A stretch of DNA of 58,916 nt, taken from Limosilactobacillus difficilis (GTDB lineage: Bacteria > Bacillota > Bacilli > Lactobacillales > Lactobacillaceae). The stretch is from contig NZ_CANDNU010000008.1 of the NCBI RefSeq assembly GCF_947387495.1, forward strand, positions 1 to 58,916. Direction: 5' to 3'. The notes beneath the pieces are model-generated. The model did no database searches. It saw nothing but the letters and a program-made list of their open reading frames with translations, and was not told where the DNA came from. The position numbers and the translations under genes are program-made. Of this stretch, positions 25,608 to 33,500 are shown piece after piece. Position 1 is the first letter of the stretch. The number at the start of each line of letters is the position of its first letter.

Positions 25608-26984
25608 ATGGCTTACAAAACTACCAATCCATATACCAATGAAGTTGAACACGAATATCCACAAGCAAGCGACGCCGACATTGAAAAAGCTCTGACTGCG
25701 GGTTACGCTCTCTATCTGAAATGGCGCAACGGCGGCGAATTAGAAGAACGCAAACAGATCATCACCCGATTGGGCCAACTGCTCCGCGAAAAGAAGCATG
25801 CGATGGCCACCCTGATGACCCATGACATGGGCAAACTGATCGGCGAGGCGGAAGGTGAAGTCGAACTCTGTGCCTCCTTCTGTGACTACTACGTCAAGAA
25901 GGCTGACGAATTTCTCGCCCCAACTCCGGTCTACACCACTTCAGGCAACGCCTACGTCCTGCACCAGGCTACTGGTGTGCTGATGGCAGTTGAGCCGTGG
26001 AACTTCCCGTTCTACCAAATTGCCCGGGTCTTTATCCCTAACTTCCTGGTCGGTAACCCGATGATTTTGAAGGACGCCTCCAACTGTCCAACCTCGGCCC
26101 AGGCTTTCGCCAACTTGGTCAAAGAAGCCGGCGCCCCGGAAGGTAGTCTGACCAATATGTTCATCTCTTACGATCAAGTAGCCGCCGTCATCGCTGACAA
26201 GCGCTGCCAGGGCGTCTGCCTGACTGGTTCCGAACGGGGCGGCAAGTCCGTCGCAACCGAAGCGGCCACCAACTTAAAGAAGAACACGATGGAACTCGGT
26301 GGCAACGATGCCTTCATCGTCCTGCCAGACGCCGACATCGACAAGCTAGAAAAAGTGATCTTCTTCTCCCGGCTCTATAACGCCGGCCAGGTCTGCACTT
26401 CTTCCAAGCGCTTCATCGTTTCTGATAAGCTCTATGATGAATTCCTGAAACGGGCTAAGAAAGTCTTCAGTTCCGTCAAGATGGGCGATCCGATGGACCC
26501 AAGCACGACCCTGGCCCCGATGAACTCCAAACGTGCCAAGGAAAAGCTGCAAAAGCAGGTCGACACTGCCGTTGCCAATGGAGCCAAGGTTTACTACGGC
26601 AACCAACCTGTCACCGACCAGGAGGGACAATTCTTCATGCCGACAATTCTGACGGACATCAGCCGCGACAACCCGGTCTTCGACCAAGAAATGTTCGGGC
26701 CGGTAATGTCGGTTTACAAGTACCATGACGTTGCCGAAGCGATCGACATCGCCAACGACTCCAGTTACGGTCTTGGCAGCACCGTCTTCAGTGAAAACAT
26801 CCCCGAAGCACGGAAAGTAGCCGCCCAGATTGACACCGGGATGACCTGGATCAACAACGGCTGGGCTTCCCTGCCCGAAATCCCGTTCGGTGGGGTCAAG
26901 CATTCCGGTTACGGCCGTGAATTAGCTAAGCAGGGCTTCTTCTCCTTCGTCAATGATCACCTGGTTTACGAAGCCGAAAACTAA
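25608..26984 (+). CDS. gabD: NAD(P)-dependent aldehyde dehydrogenase, succinate-semialdehyde type
   Basis: A 458-residue aldehyde dehydrogenase. The segment MAVEPWNFPFYQIARV contains the conserved N of the active site, the catalytic Glu is in TMELGGNDAFIVLPDAD, and the catalytic Cys is in NAGQVCTSSKRF. It closes with FGGVKHSGYGRELA. Length and motifs are closest to succinate-semialdehyde or related short-chain aldehyde dehydrogenases. The start at 25608 follows AAAGGGGAAGGTAAAC; sequence upstream in frame lacks family similarity. It is monocistronic with a good terminator. No GABA genes are nearby, so the substrate is not settled. Confidence 0.87.
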   Translation: MAYKTTNPYTNEVEHEYPQASDADIEKALTAGYALYLKWRNGGELEERKQIITRLGQLLREKKHAMATLMTHDMGKLIGEAEGEVELCASFCDYYVKKADEFLAPTPVYTTSGNAYVLHQATGVLMAVEPWNFPFYQIARVFIPNFLVGNPMILKDASNCPTSAQAFANLVKEAGAPEGSLTNMFISYDQVAAVIADKRCQGVCLTGSERGGKSVATEAATNLKKNTMELGGNDAFIVLPDADIDKLEKVIFFSRLYNAGQVCTSSKRFIVSDKLYDEFLKRAKKVFSSVKMGDPMDPSTTLAPMNSKRAKEKLQKQVDTAVANGAKVYYGNQPVTDQEGQFFMPTILTDISRDNPVFDQEMFGPVMSVYKYHDVAEAIDIANDSSYGLGSTVFSENIPEARKVAAQIDTGMTWINNGWASLPEIPFGGVKHSGYGRELAKQGFFSFVNDHLVYEAEN

Positions 26985-27002
26985 GCTGCAAATTAAAAAC
27001 AA

Positions 27003-27046
27003 ACGGCAATGGACCACTTTGCACGGGTTCATTGCCGTTTTATTTT
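27003..27046 (+). terminator. Terminator of the aldehyde dehydrogenase gene
   Basis: ACGGCAATGGACC pairs with GGGTTCATTGCCGT, followed by TTTATTTT. It may also stop the convergent panE-like transcript. Confidence 0.85.
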
Positions 27047-27068
27047 GGCATTTTTGGCTAATCATTTA

Positions 27069-28007
27069 CTACTGGGCTCCTTGTAGGTCTTCTTTGGTGT
27101 GTACCTCTGCCGTCAGCAGGTCACAATAGGGCGTCGCTACCCCATATTTTTTGCCATGAGTCGAAACATAGCCGTTCATGTAGTCGATTTCCGTCCGCCG
27201 GTTGTTCTTAACGAGGTCCTGATACATTGACGGATAGTGGGCGCCGATGACATCATAGCTGGCTTCCACATGGTCGACCACTTCAGCGACATCTAAGTTA
27301 ACCCCTTCCTTGGCACCAACCGCCGCAAATTCTTTGACGATCTTGACCACCATCTCGTGGGCATGTGAGGTCTTACTGTATTCCGTCAAATTACACTCGA
27401 AAAGGGTGCATAAAGTATTAAGCGTCCCGTTCACGCATCCCTTGCGGAAAACCGAATAGCGGGGATCGTCGAGCAGCCGCGGTTTCAACCCCGCCGCCTT
27501 AAAGACCTTTACTAACTCCTTTGCCTGGCTCCGTTGAGGTTCGCCCGGCTCGACGTTGCTCAATTCACAGGTTCCGTCATCTTCCAGTAAAACATGATCG
27601 GGGCGTGTCATTTGGGCAGTCCACATCGTATTTCCCAGGAAAACTCGTTCTTTGGGCAAGTATTTTTCCAGCGTCTTTTCGTGACCGATCCCGTTCATCA
27701 AGCATAGTGCTAAGGTATCGTCATCAAAGGCTGGCAGCATATCTCTCACCATCTGTTCCAGCTGCATACTCTTCGTAAAGAAGAGGACCAGGTCAAAATG
27801 ATGGTCGCGAGGAACTTCCCACTGTCCATAGGCTGGGACTTTCACCGTCACTTCTTGCCCGTCTAGATTAGCTCGCAAGCCATCCTTCTTGAGGGAAGCC
27901 ACCCGTTCTTGCCAACCATCAACCACTGTCACATTATTGCCAGCCTGCTTTAACTTCAAAGCGAAGCGGGTCCCCATTGCACCAACGCCTGCTACTGCTA
28001 CTTTCAT
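27069..28007 (-). CDS. Ketopantoate reductase family protein (PanE/ApbA), T-box controlled
   Basis: A 312-residue PanE/ApbA protein. The N-terminal Rossmann loop is AVAGVGAMGTRFAL. The catalytic Lys lies in the FFTKSMQLEQM region, Asn in MNGIGHEK, and the C-terminal helical domain has RKGCVNGTLNTL and KNNRRTEIDYMNG. The family reduces 2-ketopantoate to pantoate with NADPH; in Lactococcus a relative reduces branched-chain 2-keto acids to hydroxy acids. The start at 28007 has AAGGAG nine bases upstream. A T-box leader precedes it and brnQ with another T-box lies divergent, so control by an uncharged (probably branched-chain) tRNA favours the 2-hydroxyacid role. No other pantothenate genes are present. 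Confidence 0.85.
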   Translation of the reverse strand: MKVAVAGVGAMGTRFALKLKQAGNNVTVVDGWQERVASLKKDGLRANLDGQEVTVKVPAYGQWEVPRDHHFDLVLFFTKSMQLEQMVRDMLPAFDDDTLALCLMNGIGHEKTLEKYLPKERVFLGNTMWTAQMTRPDHVLLEDDGTCELSNVEPGEPQRSQAKELVKVFKAAGLKPRLLDDPRYSVFRKGCVNGTLNTLCTLFECNLTEYSKTSHAHEMVVKIVKEFAAVGAKEGVNLDVAEVVDHVEASYDVIGAHYPSMYQDLVKNNRRTEIDYMNGYVSTHGKKYGVATPYCDLLTAEVHTKEDLQGAQ

Positions 28008-28045
28008 CTTCAACATCTCCTTAAATTTTTAGGACTTAAATCTAG

Positions 28046-28320
28046 ACGAAAAAAAGCGTCCTTACGTCGCATCACTGCAACTGTAAGAACGCTCACACGC
28101 GGTACCATCCTACCTTGGCTAACTGAGTAGCCCACTTCATCACAAACTAACATCTGTGGCCAGGGTAATGGGTGGCAGCCAACCTAAGCTTACTAAATTT
28201 CAGCCGGTAACTCCGGAACGATTAACAGCCAATCGCCTTGACTGACTCTCACCACCCGTCAGCTCTCTGCACTTAGTTCTTGGTTATTATTTCCTTCAAC
28301 GTATTCTCATCTAAATTTAA
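28046..28320 (-). promoter_or_regulatory. T-box riboswitch upstream of the panE-like gene
   Basis: Reading the minus strand, a long stem I is present with a distal CGGAG-type loop region and GGGTGG/CCACCC arms. It is followed by the T-box sequence AGGATGGTACCGCG (28098-28111) and a terminator hairpin GCGTTCTTACAG / TGTAAGGACGC with a run of seven T. An uncharged tRNA should pair with the T-box and allow read-through. In the 3' strand of stem I a GAA is followed by ATT, so Ile is one candidate specifier, but I could not fix the loop by eye. Confidence 0.93.
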
Positions 28321-28332
28321 TTATTGGGGGAT

Positions 28333-28361
28333 ACTATAAACTGTTCCCGCCTACTTGTCAA
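28333..28361 (-). promoter_or_regulatory. Promoter of the panE-like T-box transcript
   Basis: TTGACA (28356-28361), a 17-base spacer and TATAGT (28333-28338) on the minus strand, directly upstream of the leader. Confidence 0.75.
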
Positions 28362-28458
28362 TCCCGTCAAAAAACTTTTTTGGCGTCCTAAAGCAGAGAA
28401 GGATAACAATGAGCGACCCTTATAGCCGATTCAAAATTAAATTTTACTAAGAAAAATG

Positions 28459-28487
28459 TTGCATTTATGTAATTTTGCTTGTAAAGT
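28459..28487 (+). promoter_or_regulatory. Putative promoter of the brnQ T-box transcript
   Basis: TTGCAT (28459-28464), a 17-base spacer and TAAAGT (28482-28487), a weaker match than its divergent partner. Confidence 0.5.
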
Positions 28488-28504
28488 AATGACAATCAAT
28501 TCAA

Positions 28505-28796
28505 CGAACGAAAAACAAACACCGTGAGTAGGAGAGTAGTTTGATCATCGCCTCTGATAGCGAGTCCGGCCAAGTGCAAGCGGACGTGGCAGTGATGAAA
28601 TGAAAGTAACCTAGGAGTGGTAAGGGCGATCGTTAATGAAAGTCTTTACCGGGTGCGCTCGTTACAGCGCCAACGTATATTTCAGGAAGAGTTGTTATGT
28701 ACGCGGTGAGGAGTCGCTAGTGATGGCGACTCGAAAAAAGGTGGTAACACGCTGTGGCGTCCTTTAAAGCATTGTGCTTTGAGGGGCGCTTTTTTC
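28505..28796 (+). promoter_or_regulatory. T-box riboswitch upstream of brnQ
   Basis: A leader of about 290 bases contains the T-box sequence AAGGTGGTAACACG (28738-28751), followed by a terminator (GGCGTCC...GGGGCGC with TTTTTT, 28756-28795). Stem I precedes it (around GTGAGTAGGAGAG and a GCGAGTCCGGCC distal part). The gene product imports branched-chain amino acids, so the specifier should be Ile, Leu or Val. I did not resolve the specifier codon. Confidence 0.93.
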
Positions 28797-28836
28797 GTTC
28801 GTTGAATCAAGACCACATTGGAAAGGATCTGTGAAC

Positions 28837-30225
28837 ATGGAAAACAAGATGAATCCACGTCGCTTGATGATTATCGCTTCGTTAATTTTTGGGATGCTCT
28901 TCGGGGCCGGGAACTTAATTTTTCCCGTTCACCTAGGGCAGTTAGCCGGCAGCCACTGGCTCACCGCGAGTAGTGGCTTCCTAATCTCCGGGGTTCTGAT
29001 TCCTCTGATGGCACTCCTGGCCATCTCCATTACCTGGTCAAACGGGATCTACGACTTAGCACTGCCTAACGGACGAACTTATGCCCTAATTTTTCTAATC
29101 TTGATTCACGCCACCCTGGGATCATTTTTCGCAACTCCCCGGACGGCGACTGTCCCTTACTCCATCGGGATCGCACCACACCTCTCCGCTAGTGCTAACC
29201 ACATCGGCTTGCTGATTTATTCGGCCTGCTTCTTTGCCCTGACTTACTATTTCTCAACCCGGCAGCAGCGGATCACCACGTTGATCGGCAAGCTGCTCAA
29301 CCCAGCATTCTTATTGCTGCTCTTCGCAATCTTTTTCCTGGCAATGATTCATCCCCTCGGTGCAGCTTCCGGCACTGCCATCACCGGCGCCTACCAGCAT
29401 GCCGCCTTCACCAACGGCTTTTTGCAGGGTTACAACACGATGGACGCATTAGCTTCCCTCGCCTTCGGAATCACAGTGATCACCGCCATCCGTCACTTCG
29501 GCTTGAAACGCGACCGGACGATCTCATTTGCGGTTGCTAAAAGCGGTATCCTCGGCATGGCCGGCATCACCATTATTTACCTGGCATTGACCTGGTTAGG
29601 CGCGACGAGTCTTCACAACTTTGCCCTCTCCGCCAATGGTGGGACGGCTTTGAGTCAAATTGCTCACCATTACATGGGCACGGCGGGTGACGCAATTTTG
29701 GCTACCTTAGCAACCATCACTTGCATGACTTCGGCGATGGGTCTCGTCGTTGCGTTCTCCCAAGACTTTCACCGGCGCTTCCCCAAGATTTCTTACAAAG
29801 CCTTTCTTCGTTTCAACTGCACCTTATCATTCTTAATTGCTAATCTCGGCCTGAACCAAATCATCGCCTGGTCAACACCGGTTCTAATGTTCCTCTACCC
29901 GCTGGCGATCACTTTGATTATCATGAGCATTGCCTCACCCCTCTTCAATCGCGACCCCCTGGTTTTCCGGATCACCACCGTTCTTACCTTGATTCCAGCT
30001 TTCTTCGATATGCTCAATGCTAGTCCCGCCATCATCCGCAACACTGGTTTTGCCCAGGCAATGATCTCGCTGGCTAGCAAGTACTTCCCGTTCTTCAGCA
30101 ATGGTTTTGGCTGGCTGAGTTTCGGCATGGCCGGCATGATCATCGGCCTCGGCATTCATTTTTACCGCCACAACGCGCAAAAAGCTCCTACCAAGCAAAC
30201 TGCCAGCTCATCTGAAATGGAATAA
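28837..30225 (+). CDS. brnQ: Branched-chain amino acid transporter BrnQ (LIV-II family)
   Basis: A 462-residue membrane protein with about 12 hydrophobic segments. The N-terminal signature FGMLFGAGNLIFPVHLGQLAG (first 40 residues) is typical of the BrnQ family, which imports Ile, Leu and Val with Na+ or H+. The conserved stretch YNTMDALASLAFGITVITAI also fits. The ATG at 28837 has AAAGG ten bases upstream; a GTG at 28831 is possible. It is controlled by the T-box leader ahead of it and ends at the terminator at 30228. Confidence 0.92.
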   Translation: MENKMNPRRLMIIASLIFGMLFGAGNLIFPVHLGQLAGSHWLTASSGFLISGVLIPLMALLAISITWSNGIYDLALPNGRTYALIFLILIHATLGSFFATPRTATVPYSIGIAPHLSASANHIGLLIYSACFFALTYYFSTRQQRITTLIGKLLNPAFLLLLFAIFFLAMIHPLGAASGTAITGAYQHAAFTNGFLQGYNTMDALASLAFGITVITAIRHFGLKRDRTISFAVAKSGILGMAGITIIYLALTWLGATSLHNFALSANGGTALSQIAHHYMGTAGDAILATLATITCMTSAMGLVVAFSQDFHRRFPKISYKAFLRFNCTLSFLIANLGLNQIIAWSTPVLMFLYPLAITLIIMSIASPLFNRDPLVFRITTVLTLIPAFFDMLNASPAIIRNTGFAQAMISLASKYFPFFSNGFGWLSFGMAGMIIGLGIHFYRHNAQKAPTKQTASSSEME

Positions 30226-30227
30226 TT

Positions 30228-30263
30228 AAAACTCCGTCAGACTGCGATTGCCCGGCGGAGTTT
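30228..30263. terminator. Terminator, first copy of a duplicated 36-bp element
   Basis: Hairpin ACTCCG...CGGAGT with A/T flanks lies between the convergent brnQ and fic genes. The same 36 bases, with one difference (CAGACTG versus CAGGCTG), recur at 31718-31753 on the other side of fic. Confidence 0.8.
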
Positions 30264-30269
30264 GTCCAT

Positions 30270-31562
30270 CTAGATGATATTCAACAAGTGCTGTTTGGGA
30301 CGTTTGGCTATTAATTTGATTGCTCCCAACTGCTCTAGCTGGGAAATAGCAGCCCGCAGCTTTGTTTTGGGATGGCCATAATCCTTTTTTAATTTTGCTA
30401 AAATATCATTGTCTTTAATTCCCAAATCTATCCGGTTAGTAAAGAGTTCGGACTGGGCGAGCACATCCAAAAGATGAAGATACAAATCAGCTGGCAAGAG
30501 CAACTGTCCTTGTTTTTCCTGAACCCAGCTTTGATTCAACCAGTGGGCTTTATTCAGTTGAGCCTTTGAGCGCATCATTCGTTCAATAAGATTGCTTTGC
30601 TGATCGGTCAGTATTTTTAGTAGCCTTTCGATAAAGAAAGTCAAGTCAGCGCGATTTTCGGCCCGATCAGTTTCTCGAAAAATCTTGTAATACTGTTGAA
30701 TATTGCTGTGGATCGCAGTTGCCACTGAAAAGCCAGTAAAATGGTCAAATTGGTTCGATAAGTAGGTAGACAATAGGTAACGGCCCATTCTTCCGTTGCC
30801 GTCTAAAAATGGGTGGGTATTTTCAAAGAAGAAGTGCGTAACCAATGCCTTGTAAATTGCCGGTGTCTCATCATCGTTCATATAATTAGTTAAGGCGGAC
30901 AAGGCCGCTTGAATGGCCTCTTCACTCACCGGGGGACGGTGCACCACCTGACTGCCGTTACCAATGGTCAACATTTCACCATTGGGCAATTGATCCCGAA
31001 AGAGCTTGCCATTAGGCTGGCGAGACTGATCTATTTCGCCATAAAGTAGCGAATCATAGATCTGCCGCCAATCCGTCAGTGTCGTTATTTGGACTTTCGC
31101 GCCCTTTTGCGTTCGCTGGTACATTTTAATGGTTGAGCCGAGCCTGTGCGGTGAAACATAGTCATCATCAGTCCCGTGATTGTTTTCTTGAATGACGGTA
31201 CTGATTTCGACCTGACTCGTCCGCACCCCCTCAATATCATTGGTGTAGAAGATCTCCGACAAAAGCAGCGAATTTGAAAATTGATCTATCGCTACTTTGG
31301 GCAAAGTAGCAACAATTTGTTTAATTTGATTTGAATTGCGCCGCAGCTGATCCGCTAAATTCTGAATCCTCGGTAACGGGAGGAAAAAAATAGGGTATTG
31401 ACTCGTCTGAACCCTATTTTGAAAACTCAAAAGTGGAAACAACGATGTCTTTTGGACCGTATAACTGTTGATTCGCGCTTGGTATTCATCCTCCACCTTC
31501 GAAGGATCGCCCGTTTGGCCAGTAATAAAGTACTTGTATCTCAATAATGGCAGATAGTTCAT
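30270..31562 (-). CDS. Fic-domain protein with class II inhibitory motif
   Basis: A 430-residue Fic protein from the ATG at 31562 (MNYLPLLRYKYF), which has AAGAGGAG ten bases upstream. An in-frame ATG at 31628 would add 22 residues of little similarity. The Fic motif THPFLDGNGRMGRYL is complete, so AMP-transfer to target proteins is expected. An inhibitory-type motif TNDIEGVR precedes it in the N-terminal domain, as in class II Fic proteins that are self-restrained. The C-terminal 80 residues look like a winged helix (PKTKLRAAISQLEQLGAIKL). No separate antitoxin is adjacent. The gene is more AT-rich than brnQ and lies between two copies of one terminator, suggesting insertion. The target is unknown. 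Confidence 0.88.
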   Translation of the reverse strand: MNYLPLLRYKYFITGQTGDPSKVEDEYQARINSYTVQKTSLFPLLSFQNRVQTSQYPIFFLPLPRIQNLADQLRRNSNQIKQIVATLPKVAIDQFSNSLLLSEIFYTNDIEGVRTSQVEISTVIQENNHGTDDDYVSPHRLGSTIKMYQRTQKGAKVQITTLTDWRQIYDSLLYGEIDQSRQPNGKLFRDQLPNGEMLTIGNGSQVVHRPPVSEEAIQAALSALTNYMNDDETPAIYKALVTHFFFENTHPFLDGNGRMGRYLLSTYLSNQFDHFTGFSVATAIHSNIQQYYKIFRETDRAENRADLTFFIERLLKILTDQQSNLIERMMRSKAQLNKAHWLNQSWVQEKQGQLLLPADLYLHLLDVLAQSELFTNRIDLGIKDNDILAKLKKDYGHPKTKLRAAISQLEQLGAIKLIAKRPKQHLLNII

Positions 31563-31628
31563 CGGGATCACGCTCCTCTTAATAGCAAAATCACTGTTTT
31601 CGTGATAATCGTCATCATATTTTAACAT

Positions 31629-31663
31629 AATAACCCCCGAAAATAGTTTTTCGGGGGTTATTA
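31629..31663. repeat. Near-perfect 35-bp palindrome upstream of fic
   Basis: AATAACCCCCGAAAA and TTTTCGGGGGTTATT are complementary around a 5-base loop. It sits 66 bases before the chosen fic start and directly touches the alternative ATG at 31628. If that ATG were used, the GGGGG ribosome site would be buried in the stem. It lacks a clear T-run, so it could be an operator, a terminator remnant or a translation control hairpin. Confidence 0.75.
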
Positions 31664-31717
31664 TTTGCAGCTATCCATTTTTAAGGCCTGAAAAATTAAT
31701 TTTGAGAATTATTACCA

Positions 31718-31753
31718 AAAACTCCGTCAGGCTGCGATTGCCCGGCGGAGTTT
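31718..31753. terminator. Terminator of the PTS operon, second copy of the 36-bp element
   Basis: Same hairpin as 30228-30263. On the minus strand it follows the GatZ-like gene by about 40 bases and ends in GTTTTTGG. Confidence 0.82.
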
Positions 31754-31793
31754 TGATGTACACCTTATAAAGGAGGAGATGTTTTTAGATTGT

Positions 31794-33077
31794 TTACTTG
31801 TTGTTCAGCTTCCGAACGGCCGTGGTCAAACCGGTCAAGTTCAGCGCTTGGATGTACTGCCGGATTGGCCGCTTGATTGATTCAACGACGAAGCCGTGAA
31901 CATCAATGTTATTGTCTTCCAGGTTCTTCGTCATCTTGGCAATTTCTTTCTGAACATCTGGGTTATTAAAGGCATAGTGACCACCAAGGTGGAGGATTTC
32001 GCCCTTCAGCTTGTCACTCTTCAGCACGTCTTCAACACTCAGGTTGACGTCGTCGCCTTCCATCCACTTGCGCCAACGTTCGGTCCGGACAGCACGGTCA
32101 ACCAGAACTGGCTTCAGGTTGGACGGGTCATCAACTAAGCCGTCTTCGTGCAGACGCTGTTCAACGTTGTAGAGGGTGACGTAGGCTTCTGTTTCAGCGG
32201 TTCCGTATTGTGGAGCAACGTTGGAAGCCGTGATGTTAGCTGGATTGTGGAGCAACAGCTGGTAGTCAGTCATGTAGTCGGCGTTGTGTTCCTTCAGACC
32301 AACACCATACTTCTTAGCCATCGTCGTCAGTTTGAGGGTGTTCTTCAGGTTCCAGTGACCCACTTGTTCGCCCAGCCGGGTCAGGGTCCCGGTTTGTCCA
32401 ACGATGAAGGTTGGCATTGGCAGGTTGTTTTCATCCAGCTTGGCCTTCAGTTTTTGAATGAAGGTTTCGTAACGTTCCGTCGTGGTCAGGCCACCATTTG
32501 TCTCTTCGGTCCCCACTTCGTAGCCAATTTCGGGCATCCCCAGCTTCTTACGCTGTTCTTCACAGTATTGAATCAGATCAAAGGTCCACTTCAGGTTCTT
32601 GTCCATGTCGATGACCTTACCCATTTCGTACGGGTTCTTGGTCGGGTCGATCATCAATAAGTCAAAACCGCACTTGATGTCTTCAAGGTATGATTCCTTC
32701 GCCTTTTCCATGGCTTCGTCAACCGGCAGGTGAGCATTCCGTTCCTCGTCACGTTGCCATGGGCCACCGTGGTCCCGGCAAACATAATAGAGGCCCTTGA
32801 AGTTAGCCTTGTCAGCGGCTGCCTTGAGGTCACGAACGAAGGTCTTTTGGTTCCAGCCGTTGACGTAACCACCGCCGAGGTCATCTTTGTCGACCTGGTT
32901 CCGGCTCGCAATAAACAGCAACGGGAAGTCATAGTCGCGTCCCAGTTCAAAGGTGGCTTGGAGCAGGTTTGGTGACATTGGTCCAATGCCAATCAGGGTT
33001 GAGTGACGTCCCTGTTCCTGAAGTTTCAACATGCTGGTAACGGTTTGCTTAATTGATAAATCATTCGTTTCAGTCAT
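31794..33077 (-). CDS. Class II tagatose-bisphosphate aldolase non-catalytic-subunit family protein (GatZ/KbaZ-like)
   Basis: A 427-residue protein resembling GatZ/KbaZ. Suggestive stretches are GIGPMSPNLLQATFELG, CRDHGGPWQRDE, LLMIDPTKNP and GLKEHNADYM; the His/Asp/Glu-rich pockets look like those of a TIM-barrel aldolase. It is the last gene of a fructose-family PTS operon. In E. coli GatZ/KbaZ assists a catalytic partner (GatY/KbaY), but no such partner and no 1-phosphofructokinase or tagatose-6-phosphate kinase is encoded nearby. It may therefore be a catalytic enzyme in its own right, acting on the sugar phosphate that the PTS delivers. The start at 33077 follows AGAAAGAGAG. Confidence 0.75.
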   Translation of the reverse strand: MTETNDLSIKQTVTSMLKLQEQGRHSTLIGIGPMSPNLLQATFELGRDYDFPLLFIASRNQVDKDDLGGGYVNGWNQKTFVRDLKAAADKANFKGLYYVCRDHGGPWQRDEERNAHLPVDEAMEKAKESYLEDIKCGFDLLMIDPTKNPYEMGKVIDMDKNLKWTFDLIQYCEEQRKKLGMPEIGYEVGTEETNGGLTTTERYETFIQKLKAKLDENNLPMPTFIVGQTGTLTRLGEQVGHWNLKNTLKLTTMAKKYGVGLKEHNADYMTDYQLLLHNPANITASNVAPQYGTAETEAYVTLYNVEQRLHEDGLVDDPSNLKPVLVDRAVRTERWRKWMEGDDVNLSVEDVLKSDKLKGEILHLGGHYAFNNPDVQKEIAKMTKNLEDNNIDVHGFVVESIKRPIRQYIQALNLTGLTTAVRKLNNK

Positions 33078-33155
33078 AATTCTTACTCTCTTTCTTTCCA
33101 ATCTGTTTTTATAATTCAAATTTAATTACAACTTTTAAACCGATCGGCACTCCGC

Positions 33156-33464
33156 TTAACCGACCATCGACTGGAGTTTCTTCACCAGGGCATCTGAATT
33201 AGCAATCATCTGCGTAGTGCTTAATTTGACAGCTTTCTTCCCTTTAAAACGATCCAGCCCTGAAAGGTCCGTATCCGTAGACAAAACCACAAAGTCAGCG
33301 TCCTTAATATCATCAGCAGTCAATGTGTTCTCAGTCCCACCAGATCCTTGCGTCTCAATTTTGACGTCGACACCAGCCTTTTTACATGCCGTTTCAACTG
33401 CTTCAGCAGCCATGTAAGTGTGAGCTACCCCACTCGGGCAAGAAGTAATACCGACAATTTTCAT
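33156..33464 (-). CDS. PTS fructose-family EIIB component
   Basis: A 102-residue EIIB. The phosphocysteine loop is GITSCPSGVAHTYMAAEA (Cys near residue 8), typical of fructose-type EIIB. It accepts phosphate from EIIA and passes it to sugar held by EIIC. The ATG at 33464 follows GGGAGATGATCTC; upstream in-frame residues are spurious. It lies between EIIC and the GatZ-like gene. Confidence 0.9.
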   Translation of the reverse strand: MKIVGITSCPSGVAHTYMAAEAVETACKKAGVDVKIETQGSGGTENTLTADDIKDADFVVLSTDTDLSGLDRFKGKKAVKLSTTQMIANSDALVKKLQSMVG

Positions 33465-33500
33465 GAGATCATCTCCCGAAATCATTAATTCAAATTGCAT

